DNA of 64,000 bases from Imperialibacter sp965651695 (GTDB taxonomy: Bacteria > Bacteroidota > Bacteroidia > Cytophagales > Cyclobacteriaceae). Position 1 is the first letter of the stretch, and the number at the start of each line of letters is the position of its first letter. Location: contig CBFGTI010000011.1 of NCBI GenBank assembly GCA_965651695.1, positions 1 through 64,000 of the forward strand, in the 5' to 3' direction. The position numbers were made by a program, and so were the translations under genes. The notes below the pieces were generated by a model. That model was given only the letters and a program-made list of their open reading frames with translations. It ran no database searches and had not been told where the DNA came from. Below, piece by piece: positions 34,244 to 43,541 of this stretch.

Positions 34244-35602
34244 TTAGTCGTACTCCTCCACTACGCCGCCAGTAAGCCGCATTAGCTCAACTTCAGTTTC
34301 AATGAGGTTGTACTTGGTCTGCAATTCGCTCAGCGCAGCCCGCAGGTAGTTGAGCTGCAAGTCGCGATAATCGAAAGAGTTGATCGTGCCGTTTTTGTAT
34401 CGTTCTTCACCCAGCTGCAGGTTAAACTCCGAGGTTTCTGTGTTTTCCCGGGCAATCTGGAACAGGCGTGCCCGCAGCCGGTAGTTCTCAAGCTGGCCCA
34501 CCAGATTAATCTTCAGGTTTTGCTTTAGCTCATCAACCCTGATCGCTGCTATCTGCTCATTCACACGTGCGTTTTCTATTTGCCGGCGAATTCTGCCGCC
34601 GTCAAAAATGGTAAAGCTGAGCGTGAAATTGGCGTTGTAGTTGGTATTGCCGGATTTTATGCCTTTTTCGCCAGGTGTGCCATTAGCAAAAGTGGCCTGG
34701 CTGAGGTTCTGAACCTGGTTGTTGTCGGAAGCCCCCAAAGCCATCGCAACGGTCGGGTACATGGCAGATTTGGCAATCCCCACGTCTCTTCTGAAAATCT
34801 CCTGGTTTATGTACTGGTTTTTCAGGTTGCTGTTGTTGGCCACCATTTCGGCATACAGCTCGTCGAAGCTGAACTCCCTTGGCACCACTTTCAGTGAGTC
34901 TGTATAGCTGTAGTATGTTTCTACATCCACACCTAGCAGCAGGTTAAGGTTTCGCCTGGCATTCTGCAAATTGTACATCTGCGTAATGTAGTTGGACGAG
35001 TCGGTGAGGTAGGCACTCTTGTCCTGCAAAATATCGAAGGTAACAGCGCTACCCAGCTCACCCCTGAGTTTGCTATAGCTAAGCTTGTCTTTCGACAGCT
35101 TCAGCGTTCGCTCAAATACGTTCAGCTGTTCTTCCTGCAGCAACACAGTATAATAAGCCTCGATAATGGCCTGTATGTTGTTTTCGATTACAATGGCGGC
35201 ATTGCCCACACTTTGCATCTGCAAATATTCCAGCCGCTCCTTGGTAATCTGCACGTTAAAGCCGTTGAACAGCCTCCAGTTGAGTTGCAGTTGCGGCTGC
35301 AGGTTTCTCGACTGTATGGCACCTTGCACAAACGACGTCGGGTTGTCTATTTCCGTTCGGTTAAAACCCTGCACCAGGTTAAAGGTAAGGGTGGGAAATA
35401 GCCCGGCCTGCCCCCATGTGTTGTTCCTGGTGGCTATATCTACGTTCTGCTTTTCTATTTTAATCGAAAAGTTGTTGTCGAGGCCGGTGGCAATGGCATC
35501 GGAGAGCGACAAGGCCGGCAAAGCCGAACTTGTGTCGGCTGATTGGGCAAAAAGGCCTGGGATGAAAACAAACATCCCGAGCGTGAAAACCATTTTTTTC
35601 AT
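34244..35602 (-). CDS. TolC-family outer-membrane efflux protein
   Basis: The ATG at 35602 gives a 452-residue protein with a signal peptide (MKKMVFTLGMFVFIPGLFAQ); the longer frame starts with TTG inside the RND gene. It shows the duplicated TolC layout of long amphipathic helices: SLSDAIATGLDNNFSIKIEK near residue 30, LQLNWRLFNGFNVQITKERL near residue 85 and a second-half repeat with LSFTIFDGGRIRRQIENARV and QLGEERYKNGTINSFDYRDL. It forms the outer-membrane duct for the RND pump encoded just upstream. It is the last gene of the MFP-RND-TolC operon. Confidence 0.93.
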   Translation of the reverse strand: MKKMVFTLGMFVFIPGLFAQSADTSSALPALSLSDAIATGLDNNFSIKIEKQNVDIATRNNTWGQAGLFPTLTFNLVQGFNRTEIDNPTSFVQGAIQSRNLQPQLQLNWRLFNGFNVQITKERLEYLQMQSVGNAAIVIENNIQAIIEAYYTVLLQEEQLNVFERTLKLSKDKLSYSKLRGELGSAVTFDILQDKSAYLTDSSNYITQMYNLQNARRNLNLLLGVDVETYYSYTDSLKVVPREFSFDELYAEMVANNSNLKNQYINQEIFRRDVGIAKSAMYPTVAMALGASDNNQVQNLSQATFANGTPGEKGIKSGNTNYNANFTLSFTIFDGGRIRRQIENARVNEQIAAIRVDELKQNLKINLVGQLENYRLRARLFQIARENTETSEFNLQLGEERYKNGTINSFDYRDLQLNYLRAALSELQTKYNLIETEVELMRLTGGVVEEYD

Positions 35603-35616
35603 TCTATATAGGCACA

Positions 35617-38600
35617 TCAATGTGTAAGCGCTAGCCCCTTTTTCAATTCTTTAATTGCCGGCTCCACTTCTTCTTTTTCTGGCTTTTCTCCGCCAAGGAA
35701 AGCCCACTTCAAATAGACCCTGATGTCGTTTACAACCATGAGAAACACAGGGAAGAAGAACAATATAAACAAGGTGCCGAGCGCAACTCCGTAAGCAATT
35801 GAAATGGCCATTGGTATTAAAAACTGCGCCTGAAAGCTCTTTTCAAGGATGATCGGATACAAACCGGCAACGGTGGTGGCCGAGGTGAGAACGATAGGCC
35901 TGAAGCGGCTGGTGCCGGCGTCAATTACTGCATCGTGCATGTTCATGCCGTCCTGCAGGTTCCGGTTAAACTTATCCACCATTACCACGGCGTCGTTTAT
36001 AATCACCCCGGAAAGCGCCAGCATGCCGTACGCACTCAGTATCGAAACCGTTTTGTCTTCGATCCAGTGGCCAAAAACGGCGCACACAAATCCAAGGGGA
36101 ATAAGGCTGAAAATCATGAACGGCTGCAGGTACGAACGGGTGGTAAGCATAAGCAGCAGCAAGGTAGCTACAAGGCACAAGCCGAAGATAACCGCTCCTG
36201 AATTCAGCTCGCGGGTTGCCCTCCGTTGCTGGCCTTCAAAAGAGTATTCTAAAGAAGGGTATTTGGCCAGGATCGGAGGCAAAATATCCGTCGTGATCTT
36301 TTCAATTAGCGGTGGTAGCGACGTCGTCACACTTGTGAGGTCTGCCTCTACCCTTACTTCTCTCTTACCATTGAAGCGATTAATGCTCAACACACCCCGC
36401 TCTACGGTATAGTCGGTGAGGTCCGACAAGGGGTATTGCCCACCGTCGGCCGCACGTATCTTCATCGACTCCAGCTGGCTTACTGCTATCCGGTCGTTTT
36501 CCGGATACCGCACCCACACCCGTACCTCATCGGTACCAATGATAAGCCGCTGCACTTCTTCTCCAAAAAAGCCCTGCCGTATCTGCTGGGTGATGTCCTG
36601 ATGAGTAAGTCCAAGGAAGTGTGCCAGGGGCTTCAGCTCAAGCTTAATTTCACGCTGCCCTACCGCCGAATTGTCGGTAATGTCTTTCAGCACGTCCAGC
36701 CTCCGAAGGCTTTCTTTCAACTCAGCTTTTGCTGCCTCAATTTCATTAATATACTTGCCCTTCAATGCTATAGAAACCGGCTTACCCCATCGGCTGGCAG
36801 CGCCAATAGTAAAGTTCTCCGCTTCAGGCACGGGCCCTATCTTTTCACGAATGCGGTTGGCAACTTCAAAGGCCGACACGTTCTTACCTTCAAGGTCCTC
36901 AAAATTCACACCTACGTAGCCCACATGGCTGCCACTTTTGCTCCTGTCGCCAGCCGAACTGCCTACGATAAGATCCACCGTCCGGAAAAAAGGTTCTTCA
37001 AGTCCCTTTTCTTCCATCATTTCGGCGTGCACCTCCCATACCTTATCCTGGTAGTTGCGCAGGTACGATTCGGTAATGCCTTCTCTCGTTCCCGGTTTAA
37101 GCATCAAATCCACCTGAATGTCGTCGAAAGGAGTGCGTGGAAAAAACTCGAACCTGATGAGTCCCCCCTGCGACATACCCACCACGATCATGATAAATAC
37201 CACCGGCCCCATCATAGCTACCCAACGCCACTGCACCAGAAACCTGATTGAGTTGCCGTAGAGCCTGAATCGCACAAAGTCGATACCACGCTCCATTGTT
37301 GCCCTAAACCGGTCGTACAGCGTATCGGGCTTCCTTTTCGACAAAATTCTCCGCGAAGCAAGGTGTGCAGGCAGGATGAAGAAAGCTTCAACCAGCGAAA
37401 AGCCAAGACAGGCTATTACTACCACGGCCATCTCGTAGCTGAAACCGCCGTTGTCGAGAAAGATGAGCGTTACAAACGCCAGCATGGTGGTGGTAACGGA
37501 GGTGAAAACCGACGGCATCATTTCAATCGTCCCGTCAATGGCCGCCTGCTCTGGTGTTTTTCCTTTCTCGAAATGAGAATAAATATTTTCTGAAATTACG
37601 ATACCGTCATCCACAAGTATGCCTACAACCAGCAGCATGCCAAACAACGATAGCATGTTGATGGTAATGCCAGCCATGAGACCGATAACAAACATGGCGA
37701 GGAATGAAATAGGTATACCCGCTGCTACCCAAAAGGAGAGCCTCAGCGACAAAAAAATGCCCAACGTAATGAGCACAAGCACTAGCCCCACTACAAAATT
37801 ACTCGTGAGCAAGTCGATTCGCTGCTGCAGAATGGAGTAGAAATCGAATGCGGTGAAAAGCTCAACCTGTTCGTTTTCTTCGTTAAATTTCTCAACGTAG
37901 CTCTCAAGGTATTCTGATATCGCCAGCAAGTCTTCCTCGGGTAGTTTACTCACCGAAATGCTTACAGCCCGTTGGTTATTGCTGAAATATTTATTGGGCA
38001 CGTCGGCAAACCGAAGCTGAATAGTGGCCACGTCTTTGAGCATCACCCGGGTGCCATCTGCATTTCCCTTCAGCACAATATTGCCGATTACCTCCGGATC
38101 AAAATCTTTTGCATTGGCTCGTATTCTAATTTCCTCCTCGGATGTCTTAATACTGCCACCCGACACATCCCTGTTGTTGAACCTCACGGCGTTGGCTACC
38201 TGTGCAAAGGTGATACCGTATCGGGACAGGTTATCTTCGGGCACTTCTATGGATATTTCAAGATCGGGATAACCCGATACACGCACCTGGGTAATCAGCC
38301 CCGACTTCAAAAAGTCATCTTCAACCCGCTCGGCTATTTGCTTCAGCTCCATCAACGACACGTTGCCCTTTAAGCCAAGGAACGACGCCATGCTTGTAGA
38401 CTGCTGCTTAAAAACTGTTGGCTTCTCCGCTCCTACAGGAAAAGAGTTGATGCGGTCTACGGCATTTTTTACCTCCGTGAGCACTTCGTCGAGCTCATAA
38501 TTGGTAGAAGTTTCTACGGTGATAGTTGCCGAGTTTTCGGACGAAACAGAACGTACCTCTACAATGCCCACAATGCCCTTAAGCGCCTCTTCCACTTTAA

Positions 38601-38796
38601 TGGTTACGCCCTCTTCCATCTCTTCCGGAGAGGCTCCCGGGTAAGCAACCGATACCGTAATGATGTTTGGCTTTACCTCAGGAAAGAACGATTTTTTAAG
38701 GGAAAAGAAGCTGGCAAACCCCAGCAGGAAAACCGCGAAGAGGATCACATTTGACCAAATGGGATACCTTATGAAGAAAGATAAAACGTTTCTCAT
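35617..38796 (-). CDS. RND-family efflux permease (AcrB/MMPL-like)
   Basis: A 1059-residue inner-membrane proton-driven exporter. TM1 is near residues 12-30, followed by a large periplasmic porter domain (about 40-340), six TM helices (about 345-550, with GILVDDGIVISENIYSHFEKG in TM4, including the DD pair used for proton relay), a second porter domain and a final TM block (GVIINDAVVMVDKFNRNLQDG and LTSATTVAGLYPIILEKSF). Sequence resembles the multidrug/small-molecule (HAE) branch more than metal pumps. The substrate is unknown. It follows the adaptor gene by nine bases and precedes the TolC gene closely. Confidence 0.95.
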   Translation of the reverse strand: MRNVLSFFIRYPIWSNVILFAVFLLGFASFFSLKKSFFPEVKPNIITVSVAYPGASPEEMEEGVTIKVEEALKGIVGIVEVRSVSSENSATITVETSTNYELDEVLTEVKNAVDRINSFPVGAEKPTVFKQQSTSMASFLGLKGNVSLMELKQIAERVEDDFLKSGLITQVRVSGYPDLEISIEVPEDNLSRYGITFAQVANAVRFNNRDVSGGSIKTSEEEIRIRANAKDFDPEVIGNIVLKGNADGTRVMLKDVATIQLRFADVPNKYFSNNQRAVSISVSKLPEEDLLAISEYLESYVEKFNEENEQVELFTAFDFYSILQQRIDLLTSNFVVGLVLVLITLGIFLSLRLSFWVAAGIPISFLAMFVIGLMAGITINMLSLFGMLLVVGILVDDGIVISENIYSHFEKGKTPEQAAIDGTIEMMPSVFTSVTTTMLAFVTLIFLDNGGFSYEMAVVVIACLGFSLVEAFFILPAHLASRRILSKRKPDTLYDRFRATMERGIDFVRFRLYGNSIRFLVQWRWVAMMGPVVFIMIVVGMSQGGLIRFEFFPRTPFDDIQVDLMLKPGTREGITESYLRNYQDKVWEVHAEMMEEKGLEEPFFRTVDLIVGSSAGDRSKSGSHVGYVGVNFEDLEGKNVSAFEVANRIREKIGPVPEAENFTIGAASRWGKPVSIALKGKYINEIEAAKAELKESLRRLDVLKDITDNSAVGQREIKLELKPLAHFLGLTHQDITQQIRQGFFGEEVQRLIIGTDEVRVWVRYPENDRIAVSQLESMKIRAADGGQYPLSDLTDYTVERGVLSINRFNGKREVRVEADLTSVTTSLPPLIEKITTDILPPILAKYPSLEYSFEGQQRRATRELNSGAVIFGLCLVATLLLLMLTTRSYLQPFMIFSLIPLGFVCAVFGHWIEDKTVSILSAYGMLALSGVIINDAVVMVDKFNRNLQDGMNMHDAVIDAGTSRFRPIVLTSATTVAGLYPIILEKSFQAQFLIPMAISIAYGVALGTLFILFFFPVFLMVVNDIRVYLKWAFLGGEKPEKEEVEPAIKELKKGLALTH

Positions 38797-38805
38797 ACGA
38801 GCAGC

Positions 38806-39936
38806 TTATTTAATAATTTCGACTTTCATGTCGGCGAAGGCATTCAGTGGTGCCTCGGTTACCAGGGAGTCGCCCTGCTTCAATCCAGTGATCAGGTAGT
38901 TGTTTTGGTTGCTTTTCACCACGCTTACATTGCGGCTGGTTAGCACACCATTGTTGTATATGAACACCTCGCTTTTATTTCTCACAATTCCACGTGGTAC
39001 CTCAATGGCATTGTCTACCATTTTGCCGGGAATTACCACCTTGAGGTACAAGCCGTCGTACAGCGCTTTCTGCTGCTGGTTTTGCACCGATACGTACACA
39101 TGGAAAGTTTGTGTGGTAGGGTCAATGTAGTCGGTCATCCTAATCACCCGGCCTGTCAGCGGATTTTTCTCATCTTCACCAATAATTACGCTTACTTTTT
39201 TGCCCAATTCCACAAACTGTATGTCTCTTGCTTCTACCGGCACTTTGATTTCGAAGGCATCGGTACGCAGTATCCGACCTATGTTGGATCCTGCATTCAC
39301 GTAGGTGCCTACTTCAATGTTGACAGCCGAGATGCTCCCGCTGTAAGGCGCAATCATATAGTGCTTCCGCAGGCTTTCTTCCAGCCCTTTAATAGAATAA
39401 TACTCGCTAAGAATGTTTTTGGTAGCCAGAAAGGTCTTTTCTTTGCTATTGTTCAATTGCGGCAGGTCAGGCAATGGGCCTTCGGTGTCGATGCTTTCGA
39501 AATAAGACTGCCAGGCCGGAAAACTCGATGCATAGTCGACCTTCAGATCGGGAAGCACGCTGGCGATAAAATTTAAAAAACTGCTTTTTCTGGCCTGCAA
39601 ATTAAGCCTCGCTTCCACGTCGTTTACCCGCACCAGCAGCTGGCCCTGCCGAAAATTCTGCCCTTCCTTCAACGGAACGTCACCCTGCAGCAGCCTCCCG
39701 CCTATCTCCGCAATCAAGTCAATAGGCTGGCTCGATCCTACCCGCCCATAAGCGACAATCTCAGTTTCTACATTTTGAAAAGCCACCTCCTTCACCTTTA
39801 CGTAGTTAGTTACTTCAGGTGCGGGGCGCTCCGGTGGCAGCTCCTTCTTACCGGCCAGATATCGCGAAAATCCAAAAGAACCTGAAATAAGCACGATAAC
39901 GACGAACGCCGCAATGAGTTTTCTTCGAAGAGACAT
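38806..39936 (-). CDS. RND efflux periplasmic adaptor (MFP) subunit
   Basis: A 376-residue membrane-fusion protein with an N-terminal hydrophobic anchor (LIAAFVVIVLISGSFGF). The split lipoyl domain halves are GRLLQGDVPLKEGQNFRQGQ (about 84) and APYSGSISAVNIEVGTYVNA (about 197); between them is a shortened helical hairpin. The beta-barrel (EIKVPVEARDIQFVELGKK) and membrane-proximal domains follow. It bridges the RND permease and the TolC protein and is the first gene of the operon. No regulator gene (TetR or two-component) lies upstream. Confidence 0.93.
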   Translation of the reverse strand: MSLRRKLIAAFVVIVLISGSFGFSRYLAGKKELPPERPAPEVTNYVKVKEVAFQNVETEIVAYGRVGSSQPIDLIAEIGGRLLQGDVPLKEGQNFRQGQLLVRVNDVEARLNLQARKSSFLNFIASVLPDLKVDYASSFPAWQSYFESIDTEGPLPDLPQLNNSKEKTFLATKNILSEYYSIKGLEESLRKHYMIAPYSGSISAVNIEVGTYVNAGSNIGRILRTDAFEIKVPVEARDIQFVELGKKVSVIIGEDEKNPLTGRVIRMTDYIDPTTQTFHVYVSVQNQQQKALYDGLYLKVVIPGKMVDNAIEVPRGIVRNKSEVFIYNNGVLTSRNVSVVKSNQNNYLITGLKQGDSLVTEAPLNAFADMKVEIIK

Positions 39937-40336
39937 ATATACTTAACTATCTGTTATTAACTATTCATCAATCCCAACCTGCTCATTAGTACGCATTTGA
40001 GCCTGCCGCTTACAGTTGTCATCCGCTCACGTCAAAAAATGAGGTTGCTTAATAAAAAAGTGTTGTGAGGTCCGGCATTGAACCAAATAACAATGCTAGG
40101 CACGCAAACAGGGCTGCAAAGGTTGTCACTGGGCTGTCAATTTTTCTGTAAATAAGATATACTATCGTTTTTTGTCGAAGAATGTATATTTTTTGATGAT
40201 AAGAGGTTTCGCCCATCTCTGCATTTTCAATAGCACACAGCCGCACAGCCCACAATCGCGGCAAAAGAAGTAGTTTTGCAGTTGCAACAAAATGCAGTCA
40301 GCAGTTGTTAGTGATGTGTTTCGAAAACAAATCGAC
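39937..40336. other. divergent intergenic region between the efflux operon and msrB
   Basis: About 400 bases with promoters expected in both directions. TAGTTTTG at 40271-40278 is an exact TAnnTTTG -7 box that could serve msrB, without a well-placed -33 TTG. The rest is AT-rich and shows no convincing gene, hairpin terminator or RNA. Confidence 0.4.
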
Positions 40337-40750
40337 ATGAAAAAAATCGACTTGCCGGAAGAAGAATGGCGCAAGAAGCTGGACGCCGAGCAATACCGGG
40401 TGTTAAGAGAAAAAGGCACCGAGCGTGCTTTCACAGGAAAGTATTGGAACACCAAAGACGAAGGCACTTATAAATGCGCCGGTTGTGGCACCGAGCTGTT
40501 TTCATCCGACACCAAGTTTGATGCAGGCTGCGGCTGGCCGAGTTTTTACCGGCCGCAGAATGGCCAGGTAATTGAAGAAAAAGCCGACTACTCGCATTTC
40601 ATGATTCGCACCGAAGTACTATGTGCCAACTGCGGTGGGCATTTGGGTCACGTGTTCGACGACGGCCCGCAACCCACAGGCCTGCGCTATTGCATTAATT
40701 CCGCCAGCCTTGATTTTACAAAAGCCGGTGGGCCCGACCCGCAGGCTTAG
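40337..40750 (+). CDS. msrB: peptide-methionine (R)-S-oxide reductase
   Basis: This enzyme reduces the R-epimer of methionine sulfoxide in oxidised proteins. From the ATG at 40337 it has 137 residues; a further in-frame ATG at 40292 is possible but adds poorly conserved sequence. The four zinc-binding cysteines lie in KCAGCGTEL and CANCGGHLGHVF. WPSFYRPQNG is present and the catalytic Cys119 sits in RYCINSASLDF. It is cytosolic, as no signal peptide is seen. Its convergent neighbour is oxyR (two bases between stops), so a peroxide-stress regulator and a repair enzyme sit together. Confidence 0.94.
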   Translation: MKKIDLPEEEWRKKLDAEQYRVLREKGTERAFTGKYWNTKDEGTYKCAGCGTELFSSDTKFDAGCGWPSFYRPQNGQVIEEKADYSHFMIRTEVLCANCGGHLGHVFDDGPQPTGLRYCINSASLDFTKAGGPDPQA

Positions 40751-40752
40751 CG

Positions 40753-41694
40753 TTATCTCCAGGTTACAACTAACTGCTGGTCCGTTGCACTCATTGAAGC
40801 GGGTAGCTGGCTTTTCACCGAAGCTTTTAGCTTATCGAGCAGGGTCCTTTTTACGACCGACCTGTGCAGCAGCAGGCTTATTTGCCTCACAGGCTGCCCG
40901 TTTTTAAAAAACCGGACGTTAGATTTCCGCTCCCCGGCCATGTCGAGAATAGCCAGGTACGGCAGAAACGTAAAGCCACCCTGGTGGTCGATTATTCGCA
41001 CCAGTGTTTCCAGCGACCCACTTTGGTACTTCAAGGGGAAGGTGCACATATCGAGGGCATTGGGATCGCATAACTTGAGCGTTTGCTCTCTAAAGCAATG
41101 CCCTTCATTGAGAAGCCATAACCCCTCCCTGTTGAGTATGTCGGAGGTACTAACGTCCTGTAGTTTGTACAAGGGGTGAGATGGAGACACATACACCACA
41201 AAAGGTTCCTGAAAAATCTCTTCTTCAAAAATTCCCCTGTCGTGTAGCGGCGTGGCGGCAATAGCAGCGTCCAGCGATCCGTCTTTGAGTCTTCTTACCA
41301 GGTCTTCGGTAGTATGCTCCTGTATTTCCAGGTCTACCAGCGGGTACTTCGTCATAAAGCTACCGATCCACAACGGCAGCAAATAAGGCGCAAGCGTGGG
41401 TATAACGCCCAGCTTCAACGAACCCGAAACCTCGTTGCGGGCGTCTTTCACCATCTGGAGAATACCTGATGTAGTTTTTAGCACCTCTTCAGCCTTTTCC
41501 ACCACCGCCACACCCAGATCGGTAGGCACTATAGGCTGTTTTTTTCTGTCGAATAGAACAGTATTCAGCTCGTCTTCCAGCTTCTGGATCTGCATACTTA
41601 GTGTTGGCTGCGTTACATGGCACTTGTCAGCGGCTTTCACAAAGCTGCCTTCCCGGGCCACCGCCACTACATACTCGAGTTGCGTAATGGTCAT
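40753..41694 (-). CDS. oxyR: LysR-type peroxide sensor OxyR
   Basis: A 313-residue LysR-type regulator. The N-terminal winged HTH is clear (QLEYVVAVAREGSFVKAADK, then VTQPTLSMQIQKLEDELN). The effector domain carries the OxyR redox pair: Cys200 in LNEGHCFREQ and Cys209 in LKLCDPN, matching E. coli Cys199 and Cys208. Peroxide should form the disulfide and turn on antioxidant genes. A perfect inverted repeat lies 15 bases upstream of the ATG, so autoregulation is likely. Extra cysteines at positions 25 and 217 are not part of the known switch. Confidence 0.92.
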   Translation of the reverse strand: MTITQLEYVVAVAREGSFVKAADKCHVTQPTLSMQIQKLEDELNTVLFDRKKQPIVPTDLGVAVVEKAEEVLKTTSGILQMVKDARNEVSGSLKLGVIPTLAPYLLPLWIGSFMTKYPLVDLEIQEHTTEDLVRRLKDGSLDAAIAATPLHDRGIFEEEIFQEPFVVYVSPSHPLYKLQDVSTSDILNREGLWLLNEGHCFREQTLKLCDPNALDMCTFPLKYQSGSLETLVRIIDHQGGFTFLPYLAILDMAGERKSNVRFFKNGQPVRQISLLLHRSVVKRTLLDKLKASVKSQLPASMSATDQQLVVTWR

Positions 41695-41708
41695 TATAAT
41701 TGAAATTT

Positions 41709-41741
41709 ATTGATAGTATAAAATGTATCAATTTAATTGAT
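41709..41741. promoter_or_regulatory. inverted-repeat operator candidate upstream of oxyR
   Basis: ATTGATA-N10-TATCAAT (41709-41732) is a perfect 7-bp-arm dyad, and a third half-site makes a second dyad ATCAAT-TTA-ATTGAT (41727-41741). Spacing and position suit a LysR-type (OxyR) autoregulatory site. It overlaps an oxyR -7-like sequence on the minus strand (41720-41727, one mismatch). Confidence 0.55.
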
Positions 41742-41850
41742 TTCGAAAGGTAGACTAGGTTTAAGGAAAAATCAAGAGCTATTGTAAAATTGAGGTGAAG
41801 CCGACACCGAAAGCGGCGCAAAATATAATCCGAATAATTAGCAGAAATTA
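41742..41850 (+). ncRNA. possible small RNA divergent from oxyR
   Basis: A plus-strand terminator at 41851 has no plausible upstream coding gene: msrB ends about 1.1 kb earlier and oxyR runs the other way. A TTG (41737) and a TAGGTTTA one base off the -7 box (41756) could start a transcript of about 110 bases ending at the terminator. E. coli OxyS is also divergent from oxyR and of similar length, but no sequence likeness is claimed. The alternative is an attenuated leader for the gene at 42010. Boundaries are guesses. Confidence 0.25.
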
Positions 41851-41880
41851 AAGGCCTTGCCACTGGTGAGGCCTTTTTTT
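41851..41880 (+). terminator. orphan intrinsic terminator between oxyR and the gene at 42010
   Basis: AAGGCCT and AGGCCTT form a perfect 7-bp stem with an 11-base loop followed by a run of Ts. Only the plus-strand orientation has a good T-tail. Confidence 0.8.
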
Positions 41881-42009
41881 GGATCGATATCCTAACGTTT
41901 GGGCGAAAAATTATTTTTCAATTACATCTCATTTTCTGATGTAATCCTTTTTTCTGTTCGGTGTTATGTATGTAGCATTTGGCGTGCTAAAACAAACGAA
42001 CCTGCGGTT

Positions 42010-42324
42010 ATGCAAAATACACTCATCATTCCCAAAAGAATATTTAAATGTACGATACACCTCGATGCCCGGCGAGAAAATGTGAAGGTAACAGCCTCGA
42101 GATATGTAGATGTTGGCAATAACGAAACGATGGACTTAAACGCAAAGCTTGCCAAGCACGAGTACATCCGAATTAACAATGCGTTTATTAACTGCAATAA
42201 GCTGAGCAAGTATATACTGGAGTGCGTAAATAGCTACATAAATGAGGAAGTAAAGAAAGCAGACGACAGGGTGGTTGTTGAGGTGCGTTCTTATCTGAAA
42301 GAAACACACGCCCAATTTAACTAA
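42010..42324 (+). CDS. small hypothetical protein
   Basis: A 104-residue protein from the ATG at 42010; the frame stays open further upstream but through the terminator region, which argues against the longer form. Content is mixed alpha/beta, with KRIFKCTIHLDARRENVKVT and DDRVVVEVRSYLKETHAQF at the ends and a basic character. No signal peptide, membrane segment or recognised domain. It converges with the outer-membrane gene ending at 42325 with no gap between stops. Confidence 0.6.
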   Translation: MQNTLIIPKRIFKCTIHLDARRENVKVTASRYVDVGNNETMDLNAKLAKHEYIRINNAFINCNKLSKYILECVNSYINEEVKKADDRVVVEVRSYLKETHAQFN

Positions 42325-42945
42325 TCAAAAAACGTAGCCGACCCCCACAAAGAACTTATCAAAATGGTCGCCGCTATCTACATTCCATACGTGTGGTGAT
42401 ATGCCCCCATCCACATCGGAAAATCTGACAGCTTCGTTGGTTGTCAGTTTCAGTTGATTAAAATTGTACATTCTCCTGTAGCCTACTTCGCCTGTGAAAC
42501 CTTTTCTCCTACCTCCCAACCGGTAACCGACCTCAATGCCCCCGAGGTTTAGAAAACTGCACGCCTTTTCTTCTTTCCTGTTGGTAAAAACGGTTGCAAG
42601 CGTGGCAGTGGTTGACGACAGCGCCGCGCCGCCGTAAAACCCTTTCAGTACATCGGGCACATAGTAACGGAAAGTGAGTCCATAGCCTACTTTCAGGTAT
42701 TTATCAAGAGAAGAGTCAAAGTCAATTTCGCGCCGGAGAGATTCGCGGCTAACTACAATCTGCAGACCTACATTGTTGATCAGGTACTCGTAGCGCCCCA
42801 TAAGAAAGCTTTCCCCCTCTGAAAGCATACCCCCTACCATTATCCCTTGCGACAAACCGGTGGTATCCGTCGGCTGTTTCTCTGATGCTTTTGCGAAATG
42901 ACAGATTAAAAAAAGAGATGTTAAAAAAAGAATGTTACGAACCAT
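42325..42945 (-). CDS. hypothetical outer-membrane beta-barrel protein
   Basis: A 206-residue protein with a signal peptide (MVRNILFLTSLFLICHFAKA) and repeated alternating-hydrophobic strands (YLKVGYGLTFRYYV, GGIEVGYRLGG, FTGEVGYRRMYNF) ending in an aromatic residue (FVGVGYVF), the usual mark of an outer-membrane barrel. The size suggests an 8-10 strand barrel. No partner gene suggests a role. Family not recognised with confidence. Confidence 0.7.
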   Translation of the reverse strand: MVRNILFLTSLFLICHFAKASEKQPTDTTGLSQGIMVGGMLSEGESFLMGRYEYLINNVGLQIVVSRESLRREIDFDSSLDKYLKVGYGLTFRYYVPDVLKGFYGGAALSSTTATLATVFTNRKEEKACSFLNLGGIEVGYRLGGRRKGFTGEVGYRRMYNFNQLKLTTNEAVRFSDVDGGISPHVWNVDSGDHFDKFFVGVGYVF

Positions 42946-43350
42946 AGCTAACCCAGCACAATTATCAAACCCTACAAAAAGTTACCAGTGGCAAAGATAA
43001 GGCTTCAGATTTGAACGAGCTCTTGTATGACATTTTTTTACTCAAATCGTGGGGCATTATTTGCTACCCATTCTTCCAGCAGATCTGATGCGAAATCGTA
43101 ATTAGTTGCCAGTCAGTGTGGAAGGAAATTAAATTTCCGAACCCGGAACTAAAAAGCACATGTCCGCAGTTTTCCTGTCCGAGTCCCCACCTGCCTTTCT
43201 GTTAAATCTATCTTGAAATTCGCCGGGTTAAAAAATTTTCCGCTTTAAAAACTAAAAGCGACAAAAGTTTTGCGCCATTGTGACTTTAGTCATACTTAAA
43301 AGCTGGTATGGCCGATACTTTTGGGCTATAAACTTATCCATCGAGAAATA
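42946..43350 (+). other. intergenic region upstream of a small orphan gene
   Basis: About 400 AT-rich bases. The only motif I can support is TACTTTTG at 43316-43323, an exact TAnnTTTG -7 box 27 bases before the ATG at 43351; a -33 TTG at the usual distance is missing. No hairpin terminator or RNA gene was recognised. Confidence 0.4.
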
Positions 43351-43530
43351 ATGAATTACACAAAAAACACTTACCCGATTTCAGACGCCGCAAGTTTCTT
43401 CAGTGCCAGAAAAGGAAAGATAAGATTTGAGGACAAAAAGACTTTTCATGTAAGGGAGCCACACCTGCATGCAGAAAAAAAACACCAGCCATTGCCGGGG
43501 AAGCGGATGATCAGCATGGAACATATTTAG
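43351..43530 (+). CDS. small orphan protein, hypothetical
   Basis: A 59-residue basic, His/Lys-rich peptide (NYTKNTYPISDAASFFSARK, then HVREPHLHAEKKHQPLPGKR) with no signal peptide. Support is limited to an exact -7 box upstream and an ATG at a sensible distance. It ends 12 bases before the stop of the convergent NlpC/P60 gene. It could be a non-coding transcript or chance. Confidence 0.4.
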   Translation: MNYTKNTYPISDAASFFSARKGKIRFEDKKTFHVREPHLHAEKKHQPLPGKRMISMEHI

Positions 43531-43541
43531 CGTCCATGCAC

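Noticed and set aside
36436..37251. 271-codon plus-strand frame opposite the RND permease
   Set aside because: The minus strand encodes a well-conserved AcrB-like protein here; the antisense translation is His/Pro-rich without domains.
40049..40264. 71-codon minus-strand frame in the msrB upstream region
   Set aside because: Only a hydrophobic tail hints at a membrane peptide; no ribosome site, promoter or family support.
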